Shown here in pieces: positions 32,653 to 40,335 of a stretch of 40,335 nt of DNA. This DNA is from an uncultured Oscillospiraceae bacterium (GTDB taxonomy: Bacteria > Bacillota > Clostridia > Oscillospirales > Oscillospiraceae), in the NCBI GenBank assembly GCA_944387065.1, contig CALXDM010000014.1:1-40335 (forward strand), in the 5' to 3' direction. The notes beneath the pieces were generated by a model that saw only the letters and a list, made by a program, of their open reading frames with translations, was not told the origin of the DNA and did not search any database. Position numbers and translations under genes: made by a program. The stretch's first letter is position 1; each line of letters opens with the position of its first letter.

Positions 32653-33597
32653 GTGTACGCAGTCATTGACATCGGCTCCAATACCATCCGTCTGGTGCTC
32701 TATCAGATGGAGGACGGGGAGCCTCAGCAGATGCTCAACAGCAAGCGGTCGGTAGGGCTGGCCGGCTATGTGGACCGGGAACAGCGCCTGAGCCCCAAGG
32801 GGATTGAGAAGGCCGTCGAGGCGTTGCAGGGCTTCCGGCAGATCCTGGACAGCATCCAGCCCCGGCAGACCTTCGCCTTTGCCACCGCCTCCCTGCGCAA
32901 CGTGGTCAACACCCAGCAGGTGGTTCAGGCCATTCGGAAGGCCTGCGGGCTGGAGGTGCGGGTGATCACCGGGAAGGAGGAGGCCCTGCTGGACTACGCG
33001 GGGGCGATGAGGGCGCTGCCCACCCAGAGCGGGCTGCTGGTGGACATCGGCGGGGGCAGCACCGAGCTGGTGCGCTTCCGGGACGGGCAGGCCCAGGGAG
33101 CCTGCTCCCTGCCCATGGGATCGCTGAACCTGTACACCCGGTACGTCCGGGACGTGGTGCCCACCCCTCAGGAGCTCAAGGCCATCTCCCGCCACGCCTG
33201 CGCCCTGCTGCAAGAGGCGGACTTCCCTCTGGAGGAGTCGGCCCTCCTGTACGGGGTGGGGGGGACCTGCCGAGCCAGCTGCGGGCTGAGCGACGAGCTG
33301 TTTGATGAGCAGTCGGGCTACGCGGGCTATCCCTGCAAGCGGCTCAAACAGATGCGCCGGCTGCTCAAGCAGGACCGCCGGCGGCTGATCTCGGCCATGA
33401 TCCGAACCGAGCCGGACCGGCTGCACACGCTGCTGCCAGGGCTGGCCATCCTGGAGGCGGTAGCCCGCCGCTATGGATGCGTCCGCTTCGCGGCCAGCCC
33501 CTACGGGGTGCGGGAAGGCTACCTGCTGCGGATGCTGGCCGAGCAGGCGGGGGAAGAGAAGCAGTCAGAGCGGGGAGAGGGGGCGGAGCATGGCTGA
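32653..33597 (+). CDS. ppx: Exopolyphosphatase / pppGpp phosphohydrolase (Ppx/GppA family)
   Basis: A 314-residue ASKHA-fold phosphatase. It has the N-terminal phosphate motif AVIDIGSNTIRL, then GKEEA, the second phosphate loop LLVDIGGGSTEL and GSLN. It is a short form with only the two catalytic domains, as is common in Firmicutes. It hydrolyses polyphosphate ends and/or pppGpp. GTG 32653 (MYAVIDIGSN) is preferred, nine bases after AAAGGAG; ATG 32644 directly abuts that site. It overlaps ppk by eight bases, so degradation and synthesis of polyphosphate are co-produced. Confidence 0.92.
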   Translation: MYAVIDIGSNTIRLVLYQMEDGEPQQMLNSKRSVGLAGYVDREQRLSPKGIEKAVEALQGFRQILDSIQPRQTFAFATASLRNVVNTQQVVQAIRKACGLEVRVITGKEEALLDYAGAMRALPTQSGLLVDIGGGSTELVRFRDGQAQGACSLPMGSLNLYTRYVRDVVPTPQELKAISRHACALLQEADFPLEESALLYGVGGTCRASCGLSDELFDEQSGYAGYPCKRLKQMRRLLKQDRRRLISAMIRTEPDRLHTLLPGLAILEAVARRYGCVRFAASPYGVREGYLLRMLAEQAGEEKQSERGEGAEHG

Positions 33598-35716
33598 GCG
33601 GCCCCCCCGGGTCACCCAAAACCGGGAACTGTCCTGGCTGCGGTTTAACCAGCGGGTGCTGGAGGAGGCCATGGACGAGTCGGTCCCCCTGCTGGAACGG
33701 CTGAAGTTTGTGGCCATCTTCACCAGCAACCTGGATGAGTTCTTCATGATCCGGGTGGGCAGTCTACACGACCTGGCCGCGGTGGACTCCGGGACGGTGG
33801 ACAAGAAGTCGGGGATGACCTACCGCCAGCAGCTATCCGCCATCTACGCCGCCGTGGGACCCCTCATCGCCTGCAAGGACAGGGTGTGGGCCGGGCTTCG
33901 GAAACAGCTGGCCCAGCAGGGGGTGTGGGAGCTGTCCATGGGGGAGGCGGAAAAGCGGGAGCAGAAGTACCTCAAGCAGTACTTCGCCCGGGAGGTGGAC
34001 CCCATCCTCTCCCCCCAGATCGTGGACAGCCACCACCCCTTCCCCCACTTTGCCAACAAGCTGCCCCATGTGGGGGCGCTGCTGCGGGATAAACGGGGGG
34101 AGGTATTCGGGGTGATCCCGCTGCCCGCCTCCCTGCCCCAGGTGCTGTTCTTGCCCGGGGCTCAGGCCCGGTATGTGAGTCTTCCCGAGCTGCTGCTGGC
34201 CCAGATGGGAAAGGTCTTCCGCAACTATGAGGTGGTGGAAAAGACCCTGTTCTGCGTCACCCGCAACGCGGACATCACCCCCCATGACGAGTCCTTTGCG
34301 CTGGAAGGGGATTTTCGCGCCCGGATGCGCAAACTGCTGCGCTCGCGCACCAAGCTGGCCCCTGTGCGCCTGGAGCTGGGCAGCCCGGTGAGCGGCCGCT
34401 TCCGGGACTACTTCTGCCGGCACCTGGGCCTGACCCGGGCGCAGGTGTACACCACCGCCTCCCCCATGCGGATGGACTACGTGTTCTCCCTGGCGGACAA
34501 GCTGCCCCCGGCGCTGCGCGCACCGCTGACCTATCCCCCCTTCACCCCCCAGCCCCCCGCCCAGCTGACGCCGGGAGAGAGCGTGCTGCGGCAGGTGCTG
34601 CGCCGGGACGTGCTTCTCTCCTACCCCTATGAGAGCATGGAGCCCTTCCTGCGGCTGATCCGGGAGGCGGCGGGCGACCCGGAGGTCATCTCCATCAAGA
34701 TTGCCATCTACCGGCTGGCCCGGCGGGCCAAGCTGGTGGATTACCTGTGCGCCGCGGCGGAGAATGGCAAGGACGTCACGGTGCTGATCGAGCTGCGGGC
34801 CCGATTTGACGAACAGAACAACATCGACTGGTCCCAGCGGCTGGAGGAGGCGGGCTGCCGCATCCTTTACGGATTTGACGGCTACAAGGTGCATGCCAAG
34901 GTGTGTCTGATCACCCGGCGGGACCGCAGCGGCGTGAGCTATATCACCCAGGTGGGCACTGGAAACTACAACGAAAAGACCGCCGCCCAGTACACCGACC
35001 TGGCCTACCTCACCGCCCATCCGGGCATCGGCGCGGACGCCGCCGCATTTTTCAAAAACCTGGCCATCGGCAACCTGGAGGGGACGTACCGCCACCTGCT
35101 GGTGGCCCCCCATGAGCTGAAGCGGCGTCTGCTGGGGCTGATCGACCGGGAGATGGCCAAGGGCAGCCAGGGCTACATCTTCCTAAAGATGAACGCGCTC
35201 ACCGACCTGGAGTTGATCCGGAAGCTGTGCCAGGCCTCTCAGGCAGGGGTGCGGGTGGAGCTGATCGTGCGGGGCATCTGCTGTCTGCTGCCCGGCGTGG
35301 AGGGGGAGAGCGAGCACATCCAGGTGACCAGCATCGTGGGCCGTTATCTGGAGCACGCGCGCATCTACCTCTTCGGCCGGGGGCAGGAGGAGCTGCTCTA
35401 CCTCTCGTCGGCGGATTTCATGACCCGGAACATGGAGCGGCGGGTGGAGGTGGCCTGCCCCATCTGCAGCCGGGCCGCCCGGGAGGCGGTCCATCGGATC
35501 ATCCAGGCCCAGCGCATGGACAACACCAAGGCCCGCCGCCTGGGGACGGACGGGCAGTACCGGCCGGTGTCCGACCGCACGGGGGTGGTCAACTGCCACG
35601 ACGTGCTCATGCGGGAGGCGGAGGAGGCCGCCGCCAAGCTCCGGACGCCGGTCCAGGGCGAGGGATTGAGGCGGCTGCTGCGCCGGCTGCTGGGCCGGGG
35701 AAAGGCGGAGGGATGA
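33590..35716 (+). CDS. ppk1: Polyphosphate kinase 1
   Basis: Polymerises the ATP gamma-phosphate into polyphosphate, reversibly. The 708-residue product has the N-terminal helical domain (NRELSWLRFNQRVLEEA, SNLDEFFMIRVG) and two PLD-like catalytic domains. These contain the phosphorylated histidine in DGYKVHAKVCL (about residue 434) and the second histidine in YLEHARIYLF (about 587), with GTGNYNEKTA and LSSADFMTRN. ATG 33590 lies inside the end of ppx with GGAGAGGGGGCGGAG as ribosome site; the upstream open frame is the ppx shadow. Confidence 0.97.
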   Translation: MAERPPRVTQNRELSWLRFNQRVLEEAMDESVPLLERLKFVAIFTSNLDEFFMIRVGSLHDLAAVDSGTVDKKSGMTYRQQLSAIYAAVGPLIACKDRVWAGLRKQLAQQGVWELSMGEAEKREQKYLKQYFAREVDPILSPQIVDSHHPFPHFANKLPHVGALLRDKRGEVFGVIPLPASLPQVLFLPGAQARYVSLPELLLAQMGKVFRNYEVVEKTLFCVTRNADITPHDESFALEGDFRARMRKLLRSRTKLAPVRLELGSPVSGRFRDYFCRHLGLTRAQVYTTASPMRMDYVFSLADKLPPALRAPLTYPPFTPQPPAQLTPGESVLRQVLRRDVLLSYPYESMEPFLRLIREAAGDPEVISIKIAIYRLARRAKLVDYLCAAAENGKDVTVLIELRARFDEQNNIDWSQRLEEAGCRILYGFDGYKVHAKVCLITRRDRSGVSYITQVGTGNYNEKTAAQYTDLAYLTAHPGIGADAAAFFKNLAIGNLEGTYRHLLVAPHELKRRLLGLIDREMAKGSQGYIFLKMNALTDLELIRKLCQASQAGVRVELIVRGICCLLPGVEGESEHIQVTSIVGRYLEHARIYLFGRGQEELLYLSSADFMTRNMERRVEVACPICSRAAREAVHRIIQAQRMDNTKARRLGTDGQYRPVSDRTGVVNCHDVLMREAEEAAAKLRTPVQGEGLRRLLRRLLGRGKAEG

Positions 35717-35750
35717 GGGCGGTGGCCCAAAGGGAATGCCAGATAGATTG

Positions 35751-35784
35751 GGCCGGGGGCCTGCCCATGGGCAGGCCCCCGGCC
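35751..35784. terminator. Stem-loop between convergent ppk and the SLH gene
   Basis: Near-perfect GC palindrome (35751-35766 with 35769-35784). Only GTTTC follows on the plus strand; no clear T-run on either side. Confidence 0.6.
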
Positions 35785-35824
35785 GTTTCGATGGAAGGGA
35801 GGGAAGGGCTGACACTGGAGCGGA

Positions 35825-37843
35825 TTACTTGCCAGTGCTCACGCAGAAGCGCTGCAGCATGGCGGCCAGCTCCGCGCGCATGGCCTGCTGGGTGGGGGCC
35901 AGGTTGTCGCCCCGACCCTGGATCAGGCCGATGGACACAGCCCAGTTCATGGCGTCACGGGCCCAGCCGGACACCTCGGCCTGATCGGGGAAGGAGGCCA
36001 GGTGATCCTCGCTGACGGCGGGCGAGCCGGCATACCGGTAGAGCATGGCGACGATCTGCTCCCGGATGACGATCCCCTCAGGGTTGGTGCCGTCGGACAC
36101 GCCGTTCTCCATGGCCCAGGCCTGCCCCTTCTCATACCAGGGATTGCCGCCGTCAGTGTCCACCCCGTCCAGGCGGGCCAGGATGGTCATGAGCATGGCC
36201 CGGGTGGAGGTGGACTCGGGGGCGAACTCAGATTCGCTCACGCCCTGCATCAGGTCGCGCTGCCAGATGTAGTAGATGGACTCAAAGTACCACTGATCCT
36301 GGAGCACGTCCGCAAAGGGCAGCTCCTGATCCACGGGAGCGAAGAGCACTTCCACGCCGACGGAGATGCCGGGCATGGTGAAGGTGTAGGTCCCATCCTG
36401 GTGGTCGGTGACCTCCAGCCGGCCGCCGCCCTCGCGGGCAACGATGATGGAGGACACCGCATAGCCCTCGTTGGGGATGGTGGTGATGGTCACCAGCTGG
36501 CCCTGGGGAGCGTTGGCGCGGTCAACGATCACCTGGCCGTTCTGGGCAGGGCTGACGGTGATGGGATAGGTGGGCTCCGCCGGGGGAGTGGTGGTCCACT
36601 GGGCCAGGAAGGTGTAGCTCTTCTCGGCACCCACGGTGAGGGTGACGGTGCCGTCGGCCACGTTCACGTTCTCCCCGTAGTCCCAGCCGTCAAAGGTGTA
36701 GCCCTCCTTGGCCGGATCGGCGGGCTGGGGGAAGGTGAGCACACCGCCGGACTGGGTGAGCACCGCAGTATACCAAACCTGATCGTCGGACAGATAGGTG
36801 ACCCGGTACTGGTCAGCCTGCTCCGGCTCGGAGACGGTCACCTGGCCGTCGATAGCGCCCTGGTTGATGATCTCGCCCTGGCTGTCCAGTTGGTCGTTGG
36901 TGGTGAGGGTGACGCCGGGGTCCACCGCCAGGGTGGCGCCGGCAGGGACGGTGGCGGCGCTGTCCAGGGCGGCGCTGCGCACCACCCGCAGGCGCTGCCC
37001 GCCGGCCACGGCGCCCAGGGCGGCGTCCAGGTCCTCGTAGACGGTCTGGGTGGTCTCGTTATAGCCCTCGCCCAGCTCGGCCACGTTGTCGGTGTAATAG
37101 GTATAGCCCTTCAGGGTGGTGCCCTCGCCCCGGACGGGCTGCAGGTTGGACTGGCTGACGTCGATGGTGACGGCGCCCTCGCCCTGGGGCTTCTCGGTCC
37201 AGAGCTTGACGGACTCCTCCATCTGATTTTCCGTGCCGGACAGGGTGAACTGGCCGTTGTTGTCCACGTTCACCGCACCCCAGGCGTTGCCGGAGGTGGA
37301 CAGGCCGGAAGCGGTCACCTGGCTGTTGTTGATCACCATGCCGGCGGTGCCGCAGCCATGGATGGCCACGTTGTCCAGGGTGAGAGTGACGGCGCTGGCC
37401 AGGTCAGGAGCCCAGACGTTGATGCCGTGCTTGGTGCTGGTGCTGCCCTGGATGGTCAGATCCTGAATGGTGACCTGGGCGCCGTTCTGCACGGAGATGA
37501 TGTGGGTCTGGGGGTTGCTGGAAGCGTCCAGCTCAAAGCCGTCGGTGGTGATGGTGTAGCCGGCGCCGTCCAGCACGATGTCGCTGGTGATCAGGACGGC
37601 GGCGCCGTTCTTGCCCTTGCCCGCGCCGGACACGGTCTCATTCCGGAGCAGCTGGATGGTCTGGCCGTCCTGGGCAGTCTCCACGGCCTCGGCCAGGGTG
37701 GCATACTGGACGGAGGTGGTCTGGTTGACCGCCGCGTTCCCCGTCTGAGCGCCGTCATCGGCAAGTGCGGTGAGCGCTGCGGCGGGCAGGATCGTCACTG
37801 CCATGCAGATGCTGAGGATGGCTGAGAGTAGTTTGTTCTTCAC
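35825..37843 (-). CDS. Secreted S-layer-homology (SLH) protein with parallel-beta and InlB-repeat regions
   Basis: A 672-residue exported protein. The signal peptide runs to about residue 29 (ALADD). A region of short beta repeats (about 45-220: AAVLITSDIVLDGAGYTI, HGINVWAP) resembles a right-handed parallel beta-helix. An InlB B-repeat/Flg_new module (YTFDGWDYGENVNV...YTFLAQW) and an Ig-like segment follow, then three SLH motifs at the C-terminus (FADVLQDQWYFESIYYIW, NPWYEKGQAWAMENGV, VSGWARDAMNWAVSIGLI) that anchor it to pyruvylated wall polymer. The start is GTG 37841-37843, 12 bases after AAGGAG. The binding target is unknown. Confidence 0.88.
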   Translation of the reverse strand: MKNKLLSAILSICMAVTILPAAALTALADDGAQTGNAAVNQTTSVQYATLAEAVETAQDGQTIQLLRNETVSGAGKGKNGAAVLITSDIVLDGAGYTITTDGFELDASSNPQTHIISVQNGAQVTIQDLTIQGSTSTKHGINVWAPDLASAVTLTLDNVAIHGCGTAGMVINNSQVTASGLSTSGNAWGAVNVDNNGQFTLSGTENQMEESVKLWTEKPQGEGAVTIDVSQSNLQPVRGEGTTLKGYTYYTDNVAELGEGYNETTQTVYEDLDAALGAVAGGQRLRVVRSAALDSAATVPAGATLAVDPGVTLTTNDQLDSQGEIINQGAIDGQVTVSEPEQADQYRVTYLSDDQVWYTAVLTQSGGVLTFPQPADPAKEGYTFDGWDYGENVNVADGTVTLTVGAEKSYTFLAQWTTTPPAEPTYPITVSPAQNGQVIVDRANAPQGQLVTITTIPNEGYAVSSIIVAREGGGRLEVTDHQDGTYTFTMPGISVGVEVLFAPVDQELPFADVLQDQWYFESIYYIWQRDLMQGVSESEFAPESTSTRAMLMTILARLDGVDTDGGNPWYEKGQAWAMENGVSDGTNPEGIVIREQIVAMLYRYAGSPAVSEDHLASFPDQAEVSGWARDAMNWAVSIGLIQGRGDNLAPTQQAMRAELAAMLQRFCVSTGK

Positions 37844-38192
37844 GGTTGAGATTCACTCCTTATCAAGATGGGGAAAGGGGCTTTCCCAGAGGGCCGTGTC
37901 GGTGGGATTCACGGCCCTTCCAAGTCACAGATTGTAGCAGGAGCGCAAGAGGAAATCAAGAGCTTTTTCAAACTTTTTTCATAGAAATATTTCCAAAATG
38001 ATATAAAATAAACATTTTATTGAACAATTTAAGGATAAAATGTGTGGAAGAATCCACCAGGGTGGCGGCCGGAATAAGTTGCAGGCAATTGCGGATAATA
38101 TTGGTGTGAAATCAAGCATTGCGCCATCGGGCCAAGAGGCCCGGGGAGGGAGACAGGCAACTGTCAGACAGAAAAAAGGAAGGTTTGAGACT
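37844..38192. other. 349-base intergenic region between divergent SLH and spoVT genes
   Basis: No gene. It holds the SLH promoter (37931-37959) and two leader stems on that transcript (37891-37898 with 37910-37917; 37871-37877 with 37881-37887). A markedly AT-rich block (about 37960-38041) follows, ahead of spoVT. No spoVT promoter could be fixed in it. Confidence 0.6.
37931..37959 (-). promoter_or_regulatory. sigma-A promoter of the SLH gene
   Basis: On the minus strand TTGATT (37954-37959), a 17-base spacer and TACAAT (37931-37936). Confidence 0.65.
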
Positions 38193-38729
38193 ATGAAAGC
38201 AACGGGAATTGTCAGGAGGATTGACGACCTGGGCCGGGTAGTCATCCCCAAGGAGATCCGCCGGACCATGCGCATCCGGGAGGGGGATCCGCTGGAAATT
38301 TATACCGATCGAGAAGGCGGCGTAATCTTTAAAAAGTACTCCCAGCTGGGGGATGTGACCGACTTTGCGGTGCAGCTGTGCGACACCCTCAGCCGAGTGG
38401 CCGGCTCGCCGGCGGTGATCACCGACCGGGACAACTGTATCGCCGCCGGGGGCATCCCCCGTCGTGAGGTGGTGGACAAGCGGGTGTCGCCCCGGGTGGA
38501 GCAGATCATGGAGGGGCGGCAGAGCTTCCGGGCCTCGGGCCAGCCGGTCTACCTGTGCGACGGCAGCGAGAAGTACCGGGTGCTGGTGGCGGTGCCCATC
38601 CTGTCGGAGGGGGATGTGCTGGGCTGCGTGCTGTTCATCAGTGAGGGGGACGGTCCCCAGCTGGGGGACGTGGAGGTCAAGCTGGCCCAGACGGCGGCGG
38701 GCTTCCTGGGCAAGCACATGGAGAGCTGA
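38193..38729 (+). CDS. spoVT: Stage V sporulation transcription factor SpoVT (AbrB-like)
   Basis: A 178-residue DNA-binding regulator, the same length as Bacillus SpoVT. The N-terminal swapped-hairpin AbrB domain reads MKATGIVRRIDDLGRVVIP, then KEIRRTMRIREGDPLEIYTD, almost identical to SpoVT. The C-terminal half is a GAF-like sensor domain ending TAAGFLGKHMES. SpoVT acts in the forespore late in sporulation, tuning sigma-G genes, and is strong evidence of a spore-forming lineage. ATG 38193 follows AAGGAAGG; the longer frame is leader. Confidence 0.95.
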   Translation: MKATGIVRRIDDLGRVVIPKEIRRTMRIREGDPLEIYTDREGGVIFKKYSQLGDVTDFAVQLCDTLSRVAGSPAVITDRDNCIAAGGIPRREVVDKRVSPRVEQIMEGRQSFRASGQPVYLCDGSEKYRVLVAVPILSEGDVLGCVLFISEGDGPQLGDVEVKLAQTAAGFLGKHMES

Positions 38730-38753
38730 GCCCAGCCCGCCAGCCAAGACGGG

Positions 38754-38793
38754 GCACCGCCCCCAGGGACCTTCCTGGGGGCGGTGCTTCTTT
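38754..38793 (+). terminator. Intrinsic terminator of spoVT
   Basis: A perfect 14-bp stem (38754-38767 with 38774-38787) followed by TTCTTT. Confidence 0.8.
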
Positions 38794-38824
38794 GCCCGCC
38801 GGCAGCGGCGGCGGGCAGCAGGGA

Positions 38825-38862
38825 GCCCCGGGCCGCCGGCGCTGTGCCGGCGGGCCCGGGGC
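38825..38862 (-). terminator. GC-rich stem after the M23 gene
   Basis: Arms 38825-38840 and 38846-38862 pair over 16 bp with one bulge. There is no T-run, but the stem sits 11 bases past the stop codon of the minus-strand M23 gene. Confidence 0.5.
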
Positions 38863-38873
38863 CTTGTTCGCGT

Positions 38874-39608
38874 TTACTTCTCGGGCAGATAGTTTTCCGG
38901 GTTGACGGCCTGCCCGTCCTGATACATGGCAAAGTGCAGGTGGTCGGCCCGGCCGCTCTCTGCCGGGGCGGTATTCCCCACCGCGCCGATGATAGTGCCG
39001 GTGTAGACCGGGTCACCCACCTGGACCGCGGGGGTGTCGGTGAGGTTGGCGTAGAGACTGGTCAGGCCGTTGCCGTGCTCAATGACCAGGGTGGTGCCCA
39101 TGAGGGGATCGTCGTAGATGGCGCTCACCGTGCCCTCGGCGGTGGCCAGCACCCGGGTGTCCAGCTCGGCGGCGATGTCCAGCCCGTTGTGGGTGCGCCA
39201 GTCGCCCATGGTCTCGTCATAGGCCAGCACGTCCAGGGAGAAGGGGACGATGACCGCCCCGCTCACCGGCCATGTAAACACCAGGTTGGCGGATTGGGCG
39301 GACGGGCTAGGCTCGGGCTGGGCAGACGGGGTGGGCTGAGCGCTCTGGGCCGGCGCGGACGGGCTGGCTTGGGGAGAGGCAGAGGCCGGCGCCTGGCTGG
39401 GAAGGCCGGGGGTAGGGGTCACCACGATGTGGGCCGAGCCGCCCACGGGCTGGTCCTGCTGCCCGTCGGCCAGGCCCTGCCGCACGCCCCGTACCAGGAA
39501 ATATCCGGACAGGCCGATGGCGGCCACACAGGCCAGCACGATGAAGTAGAATCCTTTCCCTGTGACGAAATCGGCAATTCGCTCGAAGATACTTGGTTTT
39601 CGGTTCAT
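38874..39608 (-). CDS. Membrane-anchored M23 (LytM) peptidase-domain protein, SpoIIQ-like
   Basis: A 244-residue protein: short cytoplasmic N-terminus, one transmembrane helix (about 20-40), a Pro/Ala/Ser/Gln-rich linker (about 65-108), then an M23/LytM domain (VSGAVIVPFS...THNGLDIAA...DHLHFAMYQDG). Zinc ligands are present: the HxxxD in THNGLD and HxH in HLHF, so it could be an active endopeptidase or zinc-binding like clostridial SpoIIQ. Bacillus SpoIIQ has lost one ligand. In sporulation SpoIIQ pairs with SpoIIIAH across the forespore septum; assignment here rests on architecture and proximity to spoVT. GGAGGTG precedes ATG 39606-39608. Confidence 0.82.
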   Translation of the reverse strand: MNRKPSIFERIADFVTGKGFYFIVLACVAAIGLSGYFLVRGVRQGLADGQQDQPVGGSAHIVVTPTPGLPSQAPASASPQASPSAPAQSAQPTPSAQPEPSPSAQSANLVFTWPVSGAVIVPFSLDVLAYDETMGDWRTHNGLDIAAELDTRVLATAEGTVSAIYDDPLMGTTLVIEHGNGLTSLYANLTDTPAVQVGDPVYTGTIIGAVGNTAPAESGRADHLHFAMYQDGQAVNPENYLPEK

Positions 39609-39720
39609 AACAACACCTCCGCCCCTATTGTGGACAGGGGGGAGGAAGATTATACCTGAAAAAAGCGCGCCCCCGCCAAATCCCGTGCCGGCGTCTGGAG
39701 AGGGGCTGGATGGAGAGGAA

Positions 39721-40335
39721 TCACCCCTTGGAGACAGGCTCCTCGGTGTCGAAGATGCTCTTGGCGGTGGCGCACAGGCCGGCCAGGCCCTGAAGCTCGC
39801 TGGGGATGATGATCTTGGTGGCCTTGCCGTCGGCCACCTTCTGCATGGCCTCCAGGGCGCGGATGGTCAAAACCCCCTTGCTGGGGTCGGCCTCATTGAG
39901 CAGGCGGATGGCGTCGGCGGTGGCCTGCTGGACCTTGGCGATGGCCTCCGCCTCGGCCTCGGCGGCCATGATGCGGGCGGCCTTGTTGGCCTCGGCCTCC
40001 ATGATCTTGGCCTGCTTGGCCGCGTCGGCCCGGAGGATGGCCGACTGCTTTTCCCCTTCGGCCACCAGGATCTGGGACTGCTTTTGCCCCTCGGCCTGGA
40101 GGATGGCCTCCCGCCGCTCCCGCTCGGCCCGCATCTGCTTCTCCATGGAGTCCTGGATGTCTTTGGGAGGCATGATGTTCTTCAGCTCCACCCGGTTGAC
40201 CTTGATGCCCCAGGGGTCGGTGGCCTCGTCCAGGATGGCCCGCATCTGGCTGTTGATATGGTCCCGGCTGGTGAGGGACTGGTCCAGCTCCAGGTCGCCG
40301 ATGATGTTGCGCAGGGTGGTGGCGGTGAGGTTCTC
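39721..40335 (-). CDS. SPFH/Band 7 (stomatin/QmcA-like) protein, C-terminal part, cut by window end
   Basis: At least 204 residues are in the window; the frame is open to base 40335, so the N-terminus (membrane hairpin and most of the SPFH domain) lies outside. Seen are the end of the SPFH domain (ENLTATTLRNIIGDLELDQSLTSRD, PWGIKVNRVELKNIMPP) and a long Ala/Glu/Lys-rich coiled coil (about 95 residues). A C-terminal segment (KIIIPSELQGL) typical of stomatin/slipin and QmcA proteins follows. These form oligomeric rings on membranes. Such genes usually follow an nfeD gene, which would be upstream, outside the window. Confidence 0.9.
   Translation of the reverse strand, partial: ENLTATTLRNIIGDLELDQSLTSRDHINSQMRAILDEATDPWGIKVNRVELKNIMPPKDIQDSMEKQMRAERERREAILQAEGQKQSQILVAEGEKQSAILRADAAKQAKIMEAEANKAARIMAAEAEAEAIAKVQQATADAIRLLNEADPSKGVLTIRALEAMQKVADGKATKIIIPSELQGLAGLCATAKSIFDTEEPVSKG

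Noticed and set aside
36002..37825. A 607-residue plus-strand open frame inside the SLH gene
   Set aside because: Antisense to a protein with clear signal peptide and SLH motifs; Gly/His/Val-rich nonsense.
38002..38041. TATAAA or TAAAAT as the spoVT promoter
   Set aside because: Neither has a -35 at acceptable distance for sigma-A, nor a clear sigma-G pattern.

Overview
The window is a high-G+C Gram-positive chromosome segment. The best fit is an anaerobic, spore-forming member of the Clostridia close to the Oscillospiraceae (Flavonifractor/Lawsonibacter/Intestinimonas-like). The reasons are GC-rich codon use, consensus sigma-A promoters with AAGGAGG-type ribosome sites, SpoVT and a SpoIIQ-like M23 protein, anaerobe stress genes (PerR with a rubredoxin-rubrerythrin, a thioredoxin-reductase-like flavoprotein without a clear NADPH site), FeoAB iron uptake and SLH-anchored surface protein. 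Lineage is inferred from protein resemblance, not from rRNA. Apart from a few small anomalies the window is housekeeping chromosome; no transposase, integrase, phage gene or CRISPR array was seen.

Layout. 51-5110: rlmD-type rRNA methyltransferase with a compositionally foreign C-terminal tail, a CBS-pair protein, queH and typA. 5155-7213: tRNA-Arg(CCT), a lower-GC YjbR-family gene, tRNA-Val(GAC) on the other strand, and a FabG-like reductase whose promoter overlaps that of the tRNA. 7283-12274: a complete livJHMGF-type ABC importer operon. 12360-16859 (minus): an envelope cluster of two DUF4358 lipoproteins, an MBOAT O-acyltransferase and a DHHW/AlgX-like protein. 16960-22819: trmL followed by the lower-glycolysis genes pgk-tpiA-gpmI-eno, with a curious 81-bp duplication of the tpiA 3' end. 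22859-24551: beta-CASP ribonuclease.

24634-27121 (minus): perR-rbr, a small P-loop protein of unknown function and the thioredoxin-reductase-like gene. 27185-30826: a DtxR-family regulator divergent from feoA-feoA-feoB and a 42-residue Cys-rich membrane peptide, with two matching GTTAG-N6-CTAAC palindromes. 31015-35716: malQ, then the overlapping polyphosphate pair ppx-ppk. 35825-40335: SLH surface protein, spoVT, SpoIIQ-like M23 protein and the C-terminal part of a stomatin/QmcA-like SPFH protein cut by the window edge.

The least explained items are the DUF4358/MBOAT/DHHW cluster, the tpiA 3'-end duplication, the foreign tail on rlmD, the iron-type metalloregulator with its non-canonical operator spacing, the pyridine-nucleotide-motif-less thioredoxin reductase, and recurring long perfect stems between genes that lack a U-tract.
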